The translations under genes were made by a program, and so were the position numbers. The notes under the pieces were generated by a model that was not told the DNA's origin, made no database searches, and was given only the letters and a program-made list of their open reading frames with translations. From contig NC_017030.1 in NCBI RefSeq assembly GCF_000255295.1, positions 4,650,001 to 4,714,000 of the forward strand: 64,000 bases of DNA, given 5' to 3'. Below, piece after piece: positions 43,427-52,305 of this stretch. Origin of the DNA: Corallococcus coralloides DSM 2259. Its GTDB lineage: Bacteria; Myxococcota; Myxococcia; Myxococcales; Myxococcaceae. How positions within the stretch are numbered: position 1 is the stretch's first letter; each line of letters opens with the position of its first letter.

Positions 43427-43987
43427 GTGAAGGTCGCGCTGCTCGGAGGCTCGTTCAACCCGCCGCACGTGGGCCACCTGATGGCGGCCTCCTACGTCCA
43501 TGCGACGCAGGGCGTGGATGCCGTCTGGCTGATGCCCACGTTCCATCATCCGTTCGGCAAGCAGCTGGAGCCCTTCGACGCGCGCGTGCGCATGTGCGAG
43601 GCGCTCTGCCGCGAGACGTCCGGCTGGCTCCAGACGAGCCTGGTGGAGCGCGAGCTGGGCGGCGGCGGGCGCACGGTGGACACGCTGGCGTACCTGGTGG
43701 AGCGCCATCCGGACACGCGGTTCTCGTTGATCATCGGCAGCGACATCCTGAGGGACCTGCCGCAGTGGAAGGACTTCGACCGCATCCAGCGGATGGCCCA
43801 TGTCATCGTGCTCTACCGCGCGGGCTACCCGGCGCCGGACACGGTGGGGCCGCCGCTGGCGGAGGTGTCCTCCACGCAGGTGCGCGACCAGCTGGCGCGA
43901 GGCCTGGAGCCGTCGGAGCTGGTGCCCTCCGCGGTGCTCCAGGTGGCGCGTGAGGAAGGCCTCTATGGCCTGCGCGGGCCTCGCTAG
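43427..43987 (+). CDS. nadD: Nicotinate-nucleotide adenylyltransferase-like protein
   Basis: A 186-residue nucleotidyltransferase that should convert nicotinate mononucleotide to deamido-NAD. It has the ATP-binding motif GGSFNPPHVGH at residues 6-16, FSLIIGSDILRDLPQWKDFDRI, the family VIVLYRAGYPAP stretch and SSTQVRDQLARG, the ISSTxxR motif. GTG 43427 places the first motif correctly. It is slightly shorter than most NadD proteins. The stop overlaps the stop of the opposing gene by 4 bp. Confidence 0.85.
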   Translation: MKVALLGGSFNPPHVGHLMAASYVHATQGVDAVWLMPTFHHPFGKQLEPFDARVRMCEALCRETSGWLQTSLVERELGGGGRTVDTLAYLVERHPDTRFSLIIGSDILRDLPQWKDFDRIQRMAHVIVLYRAGYPAPDTVGPPLAEVSSTQVRDQLARGLEPSELVPSAVLQVAREEGLYGLRGPR

Positions 43988-46900
43988 AAGGTCATCCCGA
44001 TGAGGTGCAGGTCGCCGAAGCCGTCATCGAAGCGGTGGGCGTACTGGTAGAAGAACGAGAGCGCGTAGGCCTGGCCCACGGAGAGCCGCAGCGTGGCGGA
44101 GCCGCCCACCGCCGCGTGGTTGTCCCGGTTGTCCGTGCGCGCGATGGACCCGAAGCCGTCCAGCTCCACCTGGCTGATGAAGAGGGACGGCAGCACCCAC
44201 AACGTGGATGCCCAGCCGTAGTCGATGATGAAGCGGTAGCGGTAGCGCGCGTTGGCGAGCAGCACGTTGCGCGCGCGGAAGGTGTGGTCCTCGTAGCCGC
44301 GCAGGTACTCGCTGAAGGCGAGGCCCGGCTGGAGCTGGAGCGGCAGGCCGCCCTCCGTGGTGCTGTCGCGGTTGAGGAAGAAGGCCTGGCCCGCGACGAT
44401 GCCGCCCACCTCCAGCAGCTCGGTGGGCGCGCCGGGCAGGGCGCGGCCCGCCACGGAGAGCTGGAGGTTGTCCTTGCCGGTGAAGGGCAGGCCGCCCAGG
44501 TAGCCGTCCACGCCCAGGCGCACGTCGCCCACGGTGGAGTCGAGCGTGAAGGCCTTCGGGAAGATGCCGCCGCTCACGGACAGGCCCAGGCCGCGCTGCG
44601 TGCCGCCGTAGGACGTGCCCTCGCCGGCGAAGTACGACGCGGCGACCTCCGGTCCGATGAGGCGCGTGGTGATGGCCGGCCGGCGCTCCGTGGCGTCGAA
44701 GCGGCGGTCGAGCGCGAGCACGCCGAAGCTCACGGGCGTGGTCCAGAACGTGCGGGACGCGAACGCGGTGGCCTGCAGGTCCGTGCGTTCGTTCTCGCGC
44801 AGGCGTGACGCGGAGACCTGGAGGTAGAAGGGCGACAGCATCGCGTTGCCGTATGCGAACGACACGCCGGGCTGTTTCTCCTTCAGGTCGTACGTCAGCG
44901 TGAGCGCGTAGGCGTTGAAGCCCAACCGATCCTGTCCCGCGATGGAGATGCCACCCGCGAAGTACGGGTCGTTCTCGTCGACGTCGTTGGGGACCGTGTA
45001 GAAGTAGGGGACGCGGTAGTTCGGGATGAAGAAGCCTTCGAGTGGCGAATAGGGCTCGTCCTTCAGCACGTCCACCGCGTGGCCGACGACGGCCGGAGGC
45101 GTCACGGGCGCGTCCACGTCATGGGCGGGATCCACCGGCAGGGGCGGCGGCGCCACCGGTGCCGAGGCGATGTCGGAAGCAGCCTGTGTGGGGGCATCCG
45201 TCGGGGGCGCGGGTTGGCCTGGGAAGGCGACGAAGCCGTCCTGCGCGTCCGTGCCCCGGGGCTCGGTGTGAGGGGGCGCTGGCTCGGGTGCCGGCGCGGT
45301 CGCGACGCTCGTGGACGGCGGCTCGGGCGTCGCGCTCAGCTCGGCCAGGGCGTCCGTGAGGGGCGCGCGGTCCACGGTGAAGTTGATGCCGTCGCGGTTG
45401 AGGAAGGCCACGGCGTCCGTGCCCACGGGTGCCGCGTCCATCACCAGGATTGGCGCGTCGGTCACGCGGGCGATGCGCCGGGTGGACACCGTCATCACGT
45501 GCGCCTGGAGCCGGCCTTCGTGCTCGCGCAGGAAGACGAGATGGTCGTCGTCCAGCCACCGGGGCGAGTAGTTGAACAGCCCATCCCGCGTGAGCCAGCG
45601 CAGGGAGCCATCCGGCTCGCGCAGCACCAGGTCCCAGCCTTGCGCGCCGTTCATGGGGAACACGTACCGTGCACCGTCCGGTGACGTCACGGGCGTGCCC
45701 AAGGCCGTATGCGCCTTGAAGTCCGTCAGCCGCTCGCGCTGACCGCTCTCCAGCTCCAACCGCACGAGGTTGGCCGCGTCGCCGCTCACCTCCACGAACA
45801 CGTAGGACCGGCCATCCGCCGTCACGTCGCCGCCCATGCCCACCAGACCGTCCCACAGCCGCACCACGTCACCCGTGCGCGCGTCCACCCGCCACAGCTT
45901 CCCCGTGTAGCTGCCCACCGCGTCGATGTCCGCGCTGACCAGGTACAGCCACTGGCCGTCCCGGCTGAACGTCATGCCGCTGACCACCGACGGGCTGGCC
46001 ACCACCCACCGGCGCCCCGGCAACAGCTGCACCAGCGCGCGGCTGAAGCGCTCGCGGCCGTCGCGCTCGCGCACGGTGAGGTGGGTGATCTCTTCACGGC
46101 CCACGCTCACCAGCGCCGTGCTGCCGTCAGCGGGGTTCGCGACGAGCCGCGAGAAGTAGCCCGCTTCCCGCACGAGCACCTGCTGCGTGGCGGGGCGCTC
46201 GCGCACCTGGAGGTTCTTCTGGAGGCTCTGCTCGAATTCGCTGAACAGCGACCCGATGTCCTTGCCGTACACCCGCTTGAACCGCAGCGTCACCGCGATG
46301 GGCGGGAACAGCGAGTTGCCCTGTTCCTCCACCAGCTTCCACAGGCGCTTCTCGCCGTACGTCTTCGCCAGGTACTCCACGAAGTTCATCCCGCTCAGGT
46401 AGTTGCCGCCGAACGGATCCAGCGCGCGGTTCTCCGGGGAGAGGTAGCCCGCGTTGAGCTCGCCCTTTCGGGCAACCACCGCGCCCTCCCACCAGCCGCG
46501 CCACACCGGGCTGTAGGGACGGCCCGTTTCCTTGCCCAGCCGGCCCTCGTAGTAGGTCGCCAGGCCCTCCAGGAACCAGGACTCGGTGAAGATGTTGGGC
46601 TGGAAGAGGCCGCCCGTGACCTTGTTCAGGACGTTCCACAGCCCGCCCACCTGCTGCATCTGCACGTAGTGGACGGACTCGTGACAGGCCACGTCGCCGA
46701 TGTCCGTCTCACCCAGACCCAGCAGGTTGAACTGCTCCAGCGTCATGTGCTGCGGCAGCACCATCTGCTGCGGCGTGCTGGCGAACTCCGACTGGACGTA
46801 CGCGTTGTTGAAGTCCGCGCTCGTCAGGTAGACGAGCACCCGCTTGCGCTCGGCCTTGCTCCACGCGTCGCTGCGCAGCCGCTCCACGCAGCCTTCCATC

Positions 46901-47109
46901 CGGGCAGCCACCCGCAGCGCCGTTCCGCGCAGGTGCGCCGGGTAGTACAGCTCCATCGACTGCGTGGTCAGCTTGTGCATGTCGTCCCGGGCGAACGACG
47001 CCTGGACGTTCTGCGGAAAACGGGGTGCGACGAAAGCACACCCCGATGTCAGCAGCAGGAGACAAGCGAGGATGGCGGGCTGGCGGGCAGGCCCGCGAGA
47101 AGCTGACAT
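43984..47109 (-). CDS. HExxH metalloprotease / beta-propeller / outer-membrane barrel lipoprotein
   Basis: A 1041-residue protein with a lipoprotein signal ending LTSGC (Cys24). A gluzincin-like protease core has H143-E-S-V-H147 and a candidate third ligand Glu181 in WFLEGLATYYEG. Next come TolB/DPP-like beta-propeller repeats (about 350-590: TFSRDGQWLYLVS, TADGRSYVFVE, TSPDGARYVFPMNG, WLDDDHLVFLREH). A Pro/Ala linker (about 615-690) precedes a C-terminal region of many alternating strands (YALTLTYDL, FYLQVSAS, NVLLANARYRYRF) ending in Phe, as outer-membrane barrels do. A surface-bound protease or transport assembly is inferred. Confidence 0.78.
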   Translation of the reverse strand: MSASRGPARQPAILACLLLLTSGCAFVAPRFPQNVQASFARDDMHKLTTQSMELYYPAHLRGTALRVAARMEGCVERLRSDAWSKAERKRVLVYLTSADFNNAYVQSEFASTPQQMVLPQHMTLEQFNLLGLGETDIGDVACHESVHYVQMQQVGGLWNVLNKVTGGLFQPNIFTESWFLEGLATYYEGRLGKETGRPYSPVWRGWWEGAVVARKGELNAGYLSPENRALDPFGGNYLSGMNFVEYLAKTYGEKRLWKLVEEQGNSLFPPIAVTLRFKRVYGKDIGSLFSEFEQSLQKNLQVRERPATQQVLVREAGYFSRLVANPADGSTALVSVGREEITHLTVRERDGRERFSRALVQLLPGRRWVVASPSVVSGMTFSRDGQWLYLVSADIDAVGSYTGKLWRVDARTGDVVRLWDGLVGMGGDVTADGRSYVFVEVSGDAANLVRLELESGQRERLTDFKAHTALGTPVTSPDGARYVFPMNGAQGWDLVLREPDGSLRWLTRDGLFNYSPRWLDDDHLVFLREHEGRLQAHVMTVSTRRIARVTDAPILVMDAAPVGTDAVAFLNRDGINFTVDRAPLTDALAELSATPEPPSTSVATAPAPEPAPPHTEPRGTDAQDGFVAFPGQPAPPTDAPTQAASDIASAPVAPPPLPVDPAHDVDAPVTPPAVVGHAVDVLKDEPYSPLEGFFIPNYRVPYFYTVPNDVDENDPYFAGGISIAGQDRLGFNAYALTLTYDLKEKQPGVSFAYGNAMLSPFYLQVSASRLRENERTDLQATAFASRTFWTTPVSFGVLALDRRFDATERRPAITTRLIGPEVAASYFAGEGTSYGGTQRGLGLSVSGGIFPKAFTLDSTVGDVRLGVDGYLGGLPFTGKDNLQLSVAGRALPGAPTELLEVGGIVAGQAFFLNRDSTTEGGLPLQLQPGLAFSEYLRGYEDHTFRARNVLLANARYRYRFIIDYGWASTLWVLPSLFISQVELDGFGSIARTDNRDNHAAVGGSATLRLSVGQAYALSFFYQYAHRFDDGFGDLHLIGMTF

Positions 47110-47142
47110 GGCGGCATCCTACCGAGCACAAATCGTAGTCAC

Positions 47143-47172
47143 GAACGCGTTTTTCACGGTAAGGGAACGCGT
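47143..47172. promoter_or_regulatory. Two GAACGCGT direct repeats 22 bp apart
   Basis: GAACGCGT occurs at 47143-47150 and 47165-47172, each containing the palindrome ACGCGT, in an 87-bp divergent region with a rare AT-rich tract (TTTTT) between them. A spacing of two helical turns suits a paired regulator site controlling the barrel-protease gene and the unknown gene at 47197. Confidence 0.4.
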
Positions 47173-47196
47173 CGCATTCCTCACAGGAACCTTCCC

Positions 47197-48522
47197 ATGA
47201 CCGAACCCGCCGAGCCCCAGGGGCTCCCCGTTCCGCAGCACGTCCACAATGCGCAGCTCCAGCTTTCCGCCGCGTTGGAGAAGGCCAGCGGCGCGCCGGT
47301 CGACCTGACGAAGGCGCCGTGGGCGGACGTGGAGAAGTCGGTCATCCAGCTCCTGGGCGGCCGGTTCGACCCGAACAACCCGAACCACCAGGGCGCGGCG
47401 CTGGGCCTGGCGGGCGGCTTCGCGCTGCGCCTCATCTCCGAGCACCAGGCGTTCTGGTTCCCCAACCGGGACTCGCCGGAAGGCGCCTCGCTGGGCTTCC
47501 CGGAGGCCATCATCATGCTGTCCCCGTTCGGGGCGGTGATGGACGCGCTGGCGCAGGGCAAGTTGACGCGGCTGGACGACCTGGCCGCCGACATCCGCCG
47601 CTCGCTGGGGCAGGTGAAGTTCGGCACCAACCCGGCGCAGGCCCTGGGCGGCGGTCAGCCCCAGCGGCTGGGGCCCCAGGAGTACCAGCGCCTGTTCGAC
47701 CCGGGCTTCCTCCAGTTCATCGTGGTGGACCCGGCCAAGGTGAAGCAGGCGCTGGAGGCGAAGACGGACGCGCTGGCGCGCGACGTGCGTGACGCGCTGG
47801 GCCGCACCCAGCCGCCGCTGCCGCCGGAGGCCCGCCAGCAGTTCGAGGGGCAGATCGTCACGTCGCTGCAGCGCATGGAGCAGGGCAAGTCGCTGGCTGA
47901 TCAGGCCGAGCGCGCCCCGCGGCTCGCGGAGCTGCTGACGCACCTGGTGGCGACGGTGGGCGGCACGGGCTCCGCGCCGGAGGAGTTCTGGCACGACGTG
48001 GTGCTGCCGCTGCTGTTCATCGGCGCGCCCGCGAGCTTCCCGCCGCTGGATGACGACGAGCTGGAGGCGTTCAAGCAGGGCGCGGATCCGCTGGCGCTCT
48101 TCGTGGACGTGGTGCCGCACTCGCACCGCGCGCCGGACGAGGGCCTGCTGGGCGCGTTCGAGATGTCGGAGATCGGTCTGGTGCACCCGGCCTTCCAGAA
48201 GGTCGGCGCGCTGCGCCTGATCCGCATCAACCCGGAGCGGCTGAAGCCGATGCTGGAGAAGTACGACCCGAACGCGACCATGGACGCGGTGCAGCGCTTC
48301 ACGGCGCACGTGTCCCAGGCGGCGGGCAAGCCGGCCGCGGAGTCCCCGCAGGGCAAGGAGATGCTGCAGGCGGCGCTGACGCTGCTGGCGGACCTGAAGC
48401 GCTCCGTGTCGGTGGGCGGCGACGTCTGCCTGCGCCGCCTCACGGAGGCCGAGGCCGCTTCCGAGCAGGCGCTGGCCATCGTGCGCCGCGCGCTGCAGAG
48501 CCCGCGCATCATCCTCACCTAG
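47197..48522 (+). CDS. Conserved hypothetical soluble protein
   Basis: A 441-residue acidic, mostly helical soluble protein starting MTEPAEPQGLPVPQHVHNAQ, with no signal peptide, membrane helix or motif I recognise. Features: WADVEKSVIQLLGGRFDPNNPNHQ near residue 45, a helical LSDQ-rich middle (QFEGQIVTSLQRMEQGKSLADQ), an acidic stretch (PPLDDDELEAFKQGADPLALF) and a helical end (CLRRLTEAEAASEQALAIVRRALQ). ATG 47197 has GGAA(CC)TT upstream only. Divergent from the protease-barrel gene. Function unknown. Confidence 0.75.
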   Translation: MTEPAEPQGLPVPQHVHNAQLQLSAALEKASGAPVDLTKAPWADVEKSVIQLLGGRFDPNNPNHQGAALGLAGGFALRLISEHQAFWFPNRDSPEGASLGFPEAIIMLSPFGAVMDALAQGKLTRLDDLAADIRRSLGQVKFGTNPAQALGGGQPQRLGPQEYQRLFDPGFLQFIVVDPAKVKQALEAKTDALARDVRDALGRTQPPLPPEARQQFEGQIVTSLQRMEQGKSLADQAERAPRLAELLTHLVATVGGTGSAPEEFWHDVVLPLLFIGAPASFPPLDDDELEAFKQGADPLALFVDVVPHSHRAPDEGLLGAFEMSEIGLVHPAFQKVGALRLIRINPERLKPMLEKYDPNATMDAVQRFTAHVSQAAGKPAAESPQGKEMLQAALTLLADLKRSVSVGGDVCLRRLTEAEAASEQALAIVRRALQSPRIILT

Positions 48523-48534
48523 TCCGGTGGGAAG

Positions 48535-48566
48535 GGCGCGCGTCCGGGGCGACCGGGACGCGCGCC
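48535..48566. terminator. Perfect 11-bp hairpin between convergent genes
   Basis: GGCGCGCGTCC (48535-48545) and GGACGCGCGCC (48556-48566) pair fully across a 10-nt loop, directly between the stops of the genes at 47197 and 48568. It can serve both. No T-tract is present. Confidence 0.6.
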
Positions 48567-48567
48567 G

Positions 48568-49491
48568 TCACTTCTTCGCGAGCAGGGCTTCCAGCGCGGT
48601 ACGGGGCTCCGGACGGAGCCGCTCCGAGGCCAGTTGCAGGGCCCGCCGCGAGAGCTGTGCGTAGAGCGGTGCGATGTCTGGAGGCAGCGCCGAGAGGTGC
48701 GCCGCGACGACGCCCGCGTCTCCCCGGACGATGGGGCCGGTGAGTCCCCCCGAAAGACCGCGAGCTTCGATGCCGCGCAACGCCGAGCGCATCAGCGGCA
48801 GCAGGGCCTTCAGCGCGGCTTCAGGATCGATGCCCGCCGCGCCCAGCGCGCCCACCGCCGCGTCCGCCAGGGCCACCAGCCCACCGGCGCTCAGCACCGC
48901 ACCCGCGTGGTAGGCCGCGCGGTGCGCCTCCGGCACGTCGAACATCGCGAAGCCCACGTCCTCCGCCATGCGCTGGAGCACGGCGCGCAGGGCAGGGGAG
49001 CGCGTGCTGATGGCGGCGGTGTGACCCGCGAGCGAGTCCCGTGCGGAGGACACGGCGCAGAGCGGATGGAACGAACCCACCGCGCGGCCCCGCTGCGTGC
49101 CCAGCGCGGAGAGGGGCAGGGCGCCCGCGGTGTGCACCAGCGCCACCGTGCGCGGCAGCTCGCGTGAGAGGGCTTCGGACACCGACGGCACCGCCGCGTC
49201 CGGAACGCACAACACGCAGACGCGCGCCTTCTTCAGGTCCGCTGGGGTCGCGGGCTTCAAGCCCAGGGCCCGCGTGCGCTCGCGGCCCGAGTCGTCGCGC
49301 GAGTACACGCGCACGGGCCAGCGCTTCGCCTGCAACGCCAGCGCGAGTGCCCCCCCCAGCCGCCCCGCGCCGACGATGACCACGGGGGCGCGCTTCGCCT
49401 TCGGCGTCACGGAGGAGCCAGGCCGACTTCGCGAGCCCGTCGGCTTCACGGGCTCGGAGCGAAGGGTGCCGCTCCGGCCTCGCAGCGCCAC
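48568..49491 (-). CDS. Rossmann-fold DUF2520 (ketopantoate reductase-like) protein
   Basis: A 307-residue NAD(P)-binding protein: PVVIVGAGRLGGALALALQ is the dinucleotide site (about residue 36), with KKARVCVLCVPDAAV and the second-domain segment VGSFHPLCAVSSA that marks DUF2520 proteins. The C-terminal helical part (YHAGAVLSAGGLVALADAAVGALG) binds substrate in related proteins. GTG 49491 starts 2 bp after the ClpA/B-like stop; the first ~30 residues are Arg/Ser-rich and may not be translated. The substrate is unknown. Confidence 0.82.
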   Translation of the reverse strand: MALRGRSGTLRSEPVKPTGSRSRPGSSVTPKAKRAPVVIVGAGRLGGALALALQAKRWPVRVYSRDDSGRERTRALGLKPATPADLKKARVCVLCVPDAAVPSVSEALSRELPRTVALVHTAGALPLSALGTQRGRAVGSFHPLCAVSSARDSLAGHTAAISTRSPALRAVLQRMAEDVGFAMFDVPEAHRAAYHAGAVLSAGGLVALADAAVGALGAAGIDPEAALKALLPLMRSALRGIEARGLSGGLTGPIVRGDAGVVAAHLSALPPDIAPLYAQLSRRALQLASERLRPEPRTALEALLAKK

Positions 49492-49493
49492 CG

Positions 49494-52088
49494 TCAGGCG
49501 GCGTCCCGGGCGAACTGGAGCTGACCGGCCTGCACGGCCACTCGCACGCGGTCGCCCGCGCCGAACTCGCCGGAGAGGATGCGCTCCGCCAGGGGGCCTT
49601 CCACCAGCCGCTGCACCACCTGGCGCATGGGCCGCGCGCCCAGCATCGGGTCGAAGCCGCCGGACTTGAGCAGGTGCCCCACCACGTCCGTGCCCGCCGT
49701 GTAGACGATGCCGCGCTCCGTCGCGAGCCGCTTGCTGCTCTCCGCCAGGATGAGCGTGGCGATCTTCGCCACCTCCTGCTCCGCCAGCGGACGGAACGGC
49801 AGCCGCTCATCGATGCGGTTCCACAGCTCCGGCGGCAGCGCCTTGCGCGCCGTGTCCGACGCCATGTCCAGCGCCTTGCCCTCGGCCGCGTCCGCCGCGC
49901 CAAAGCCCACCGCGCGGCCCGTGCGGCTGAACGCCTCCGCGCCCAGGTTCGTGGTCATCACGATGACCGTGTTCGAGAAGTCGATGTGCCGGCCCTTGCC
50001 GTCCGTCAGCCGCCCCTCCTCCAACACCTGGAGCAGCAGCATCTGCACCTCGCGGTGCGCCTTCTCGATCTCGTCCAGCACCACCACCGACGACGGCCGG
50101 CGGCGCACCGGCTCCGTGAGCTGCCCGCCCTCGCCGAAGCCCACGTAGCCCGCGGGCGAACCGATGAGGCGCGACACGCCGTGGGCCTCGGACATCTCGC
50201 TCATGTCCAGGCGCACCAGCGCGTCCCGGTTGCCGAACAGCACCTCCGCCAGCGCCCGAGCCATCTCCGTCTTGCCCACGCCCGTGGGGCCCAGGAAGAG
50301 GAAGCTGCCCATGGGGCGGCGCGACGCGAAGCCCGCGTAGTTGCGGCGGATGACCCGGGCAATCCGCACCACCGCGTCGCCGTGGCCAATCACGCGCTCC
50401 GCCAGGTCGTTCTCCAACCGGAGCAGCCGCGCGGAGTCGTTCATCAAGAGCCGCTCTTCCGGCACGCCCGCCAGCTTCGCCACCACGCGCGCCACGTCCG
50501 CCGCGTCCACCCGGTGCTTGCCCTCGCGGTGGCAGCGGCTGCCCGCCAGGTCCACCACGCTGATGGCCTTGTCCGGCATGAACCGGTCCGTCACGTAGCG
50601 GCTCGCCAGCGACGCGGCCGCCTCCAGCGCCTCCGGCAGGTAGCGCAGCGCGTGGTGCTCCTCGTAGCGCCCGATGATGCCCTGGAGGATCTGCACCGTC
50701 TCCGGCACGGACGGCTCGTTCACCACCACCGGCGTGAAGCGCCGCTCCAGCGCCGGGTCCGCCGCGATGAACTTGCGGTACTCGTCGTGCGTCGTCGCCC
50801 CGATGCAGGGGAACTCGCCGCGCGCCATCGCCGTCTTCAGCTCGTTGGCCGCGTCCTGCGGTCCCTCGCCCGTGGAGCCCGCGCCCACCAGCGTGTGGAT
50901 CTCGTCGATGAAGACCACCACGCGCCCCTCGGCCCGCCGCACCTCTTCCTTCAGCGCGTTGAGCTTCTCGGAGAACGAGCCGCGCAGCTGCGTGCCCGCC
51001 ACCAGCGTGGCCATGTCCAGCTCGACGAGGATCTTCTCCGCCAGCGTGCCGCGCAGACCCAGCAGGCGCTGCGCCACGCCCTCCACCACCGCCGTCTTGC
51101 CCACGCCGGGCTCGCCCAGCAGGCACGGGTTGTTGGTGCGGCGCTTGCCCAGGATGTCGATGACCTCCTCGACCTCCCGCGCGCGGCCCACCACCGGGTC
51201 CAGCTTCCCCTCGCGGGCGGCCTGGCTCAGGTTGCGGCCCAGCGACGTGAGCATCGGGAACGCCTTGGCGTCCAGCGTCAGCGGCTGCCCCTTGGCCTGC
51301 GAGGGCGCCGAGGACGGCCGGCTCACCGGAGCCGAGGGAGCCGAGGGAGCCGGGGGGGCCACGGGCGCGGGAGGCGGCGGGGCGGGCGGCGTCGCGCGGG
51401 CGACCGGGGCCGGGGGCGCCATGCGCGGCATCGGAGGGGGAGGCAGTTCCGCGACGGCGTCCTGCGTCACGTCGTCCTCGTCCACGTCGATGAGGTCCCG
51501 GGGCGACAGCGCGGGCGTCGCGCGCGCGGCCGGCGGCGGGGTCGTCACCGGAGGCGTCGTGATGGGCGCCGGACGCGGCACGCTCAGCGCGAACGTGGAG
51601 GAGGGAAGGGGAGACGGCGGCGCGCCCACCGGACGGCTCACCGGCGCGCGCGTGGCCACCGCCTGGCCATAGCCCGGCTGGAGCCGGCGCGGCAGGCCAC
51701 CACTGGTGGAATAGGCGAGCGCCGTGTTGGACAGGGAGATGAGGTCCAGCCCCGTCCGCCCCAGCAGGTCGCTGGCGGCGCAGCGCTTGCGGATGATGGC
51801 GATGAGCAGGTGCAGGCAGTCCGCCTCGCCCGCACGGAAGGTGCTCGCCAGCTCGCGGGCGCGCGCGGTCAGCTCCTGCACCACGTTGCCCGTCTCCGCC
51901 GGGGCCTCCGTGATGAGTTGGAGCAGCGCGTCCTCATCCACGCCCTTCTCCTTCAGGAGGAGCTGGGCACGGTTCTCCACCGTGAAGAGCGCCAGCAACA
52001 CGTGGGCCGACGTGGGCTTCTGGGCGACGCTGCGGGCGATGTCATGCGCCTCATGGAGAACCTGGGCGAGATCCGTGCTGTCGACCAT
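49494..52088 (-). CDS. ClpA/ClpB-type AAA+ unfoldase with Pro-rich linker
   Basis: An 864-residue protein. It has a Clp_N double repeat (residues 1-145; DSTDLAQVLHEAHDIA, SAHVLLALF, GEADCLHLLIAII), then an unusual ~110-residue Pro/Ala-rich linker (about 150-265). AAA1 has Walker A GEPGVGKT (about 329) and Walker B VVFIDEIHTLVGAGS; AAA2 has GPTGVGKT (about 599) and VVVLDEIEKAH. The middle coiled coil of ClpB is not apparent, so a ClpA/C-like role is possible; the ClpP-binding loop (IGL/F) is not obvious. ATG 52088 is preceded by GAGCATGA. Confidence 0.9.
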   Translation of the reverse strand: MVDSTDLAQVLHEAHDIARSVAQKPTSAHVLLALFTVENRAQLLLKEKGVDEDALLQLITEAPAETGNVVQELTARARELASTFRAGEADCLHLLIAIIRKRCAASDLLGRTGLDLISLSNTALAYSTSGGLPRRLQPGYGQAVATRAPVSRPVGAPPSPLPSSTFALSVPRPAPITTPPVTTPPPAARATPALSPRDLIDVDEDDVTQDAVAELPPPPMPRMAPPAPVARATPPAPPPPAPVAPPAPSAPSAPVSRPSSAPSQAKGQPLTLDAKAFPMLTSLGRNLSQAAREGKLDPVVGRAREVEEVIDILGKRRTNNPCLLGEPGVGKTAVVEGVAQRLLGLRGTLAEKILVELDMATLVAGTQLRGSFSEKLNALKEEVRRAEGRVVVFIDEIHTLVGAGSTGEGPQDAANELKTAMARGEFPCIGATTHDEYRKFIAADPALERRFTPVVVNEPSVPETVQILQGIIGRYEEHHALRYLPEALEAAASLASRYVTDRFMPDKAISVVDLAGSRCHREGKHRVDAADVARVVAKLAGVPEERLLMNDSARLLRLENDLAERVIGHGDAVVRIARVIRRNYAGFASRRPMGSFLFLGPTGVGKTEMARALAEVLFGNRDALVRLDMSEMSEAHGVSRLIGSPAGYVGFGEGGQLTEPVRRRPSSVVVLDEIEKAHREVQMLLLQVLEEGRLTDGKGRHIDFSNTVIVMTTNLGAEAFSRTGRAVGFGAADAAEGKALDMASDTARKALPPELWNRIDERLPFRPLAEQEVAKIATLILAESSKRLATERGIVYTAGTDVVGHLLKSGGFDPMLGARPMRQVVQRLVEGPLAERILSGEFGAGDRVRVAVQAGQLQFARDAA

Positions 52089-52151
52089 TCATGCTCCGGC
52101 AAGCGTCCAGCCGAGCGGAATACACCGTCCGCCGCTCCGCCGCAAAATTTA

Positions 52152-52169
52152 GGCTACAGACCGCTACAG
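52152..52169 (-). promoter_or_regulatory. Tandem CTGTAGC motif upstream of ClpA/B-like gene
   Basis: On the minus strand CTGTAGC occurs twice 10 bp apart (GCTACAG at 52153-52159 and 52163-52169 on the plus strand), just before an AT-rich CTAAATTTT stretch about 60 bp upstream of the start. The same 10-bp-spaced pair occurs at 29965-29981. A helical-turn-spaced regulator site is the simplest reading. Confidence 0.4.
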
Positions 52170-52305
52170 GATGGATGCAAGGCAGGATAAACCTTGGGGC
52201 GCGGCCGGATTTCGTTTGGCTGCCCGCCCGTTTCCCGACTCAATTCAAGGGACCGGGCAATCACTCCGGGAGGGCTGCGTAATTCCGCCCTGAGACCCCA
52301 TCCCT

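Noticed and set aside
49674-52190. 838-codon plus-strand open frame opposite the ClpA/B-like gene
   Set aside because: Antisense shadow caused by high GC at third positions; no recognisable protein features.
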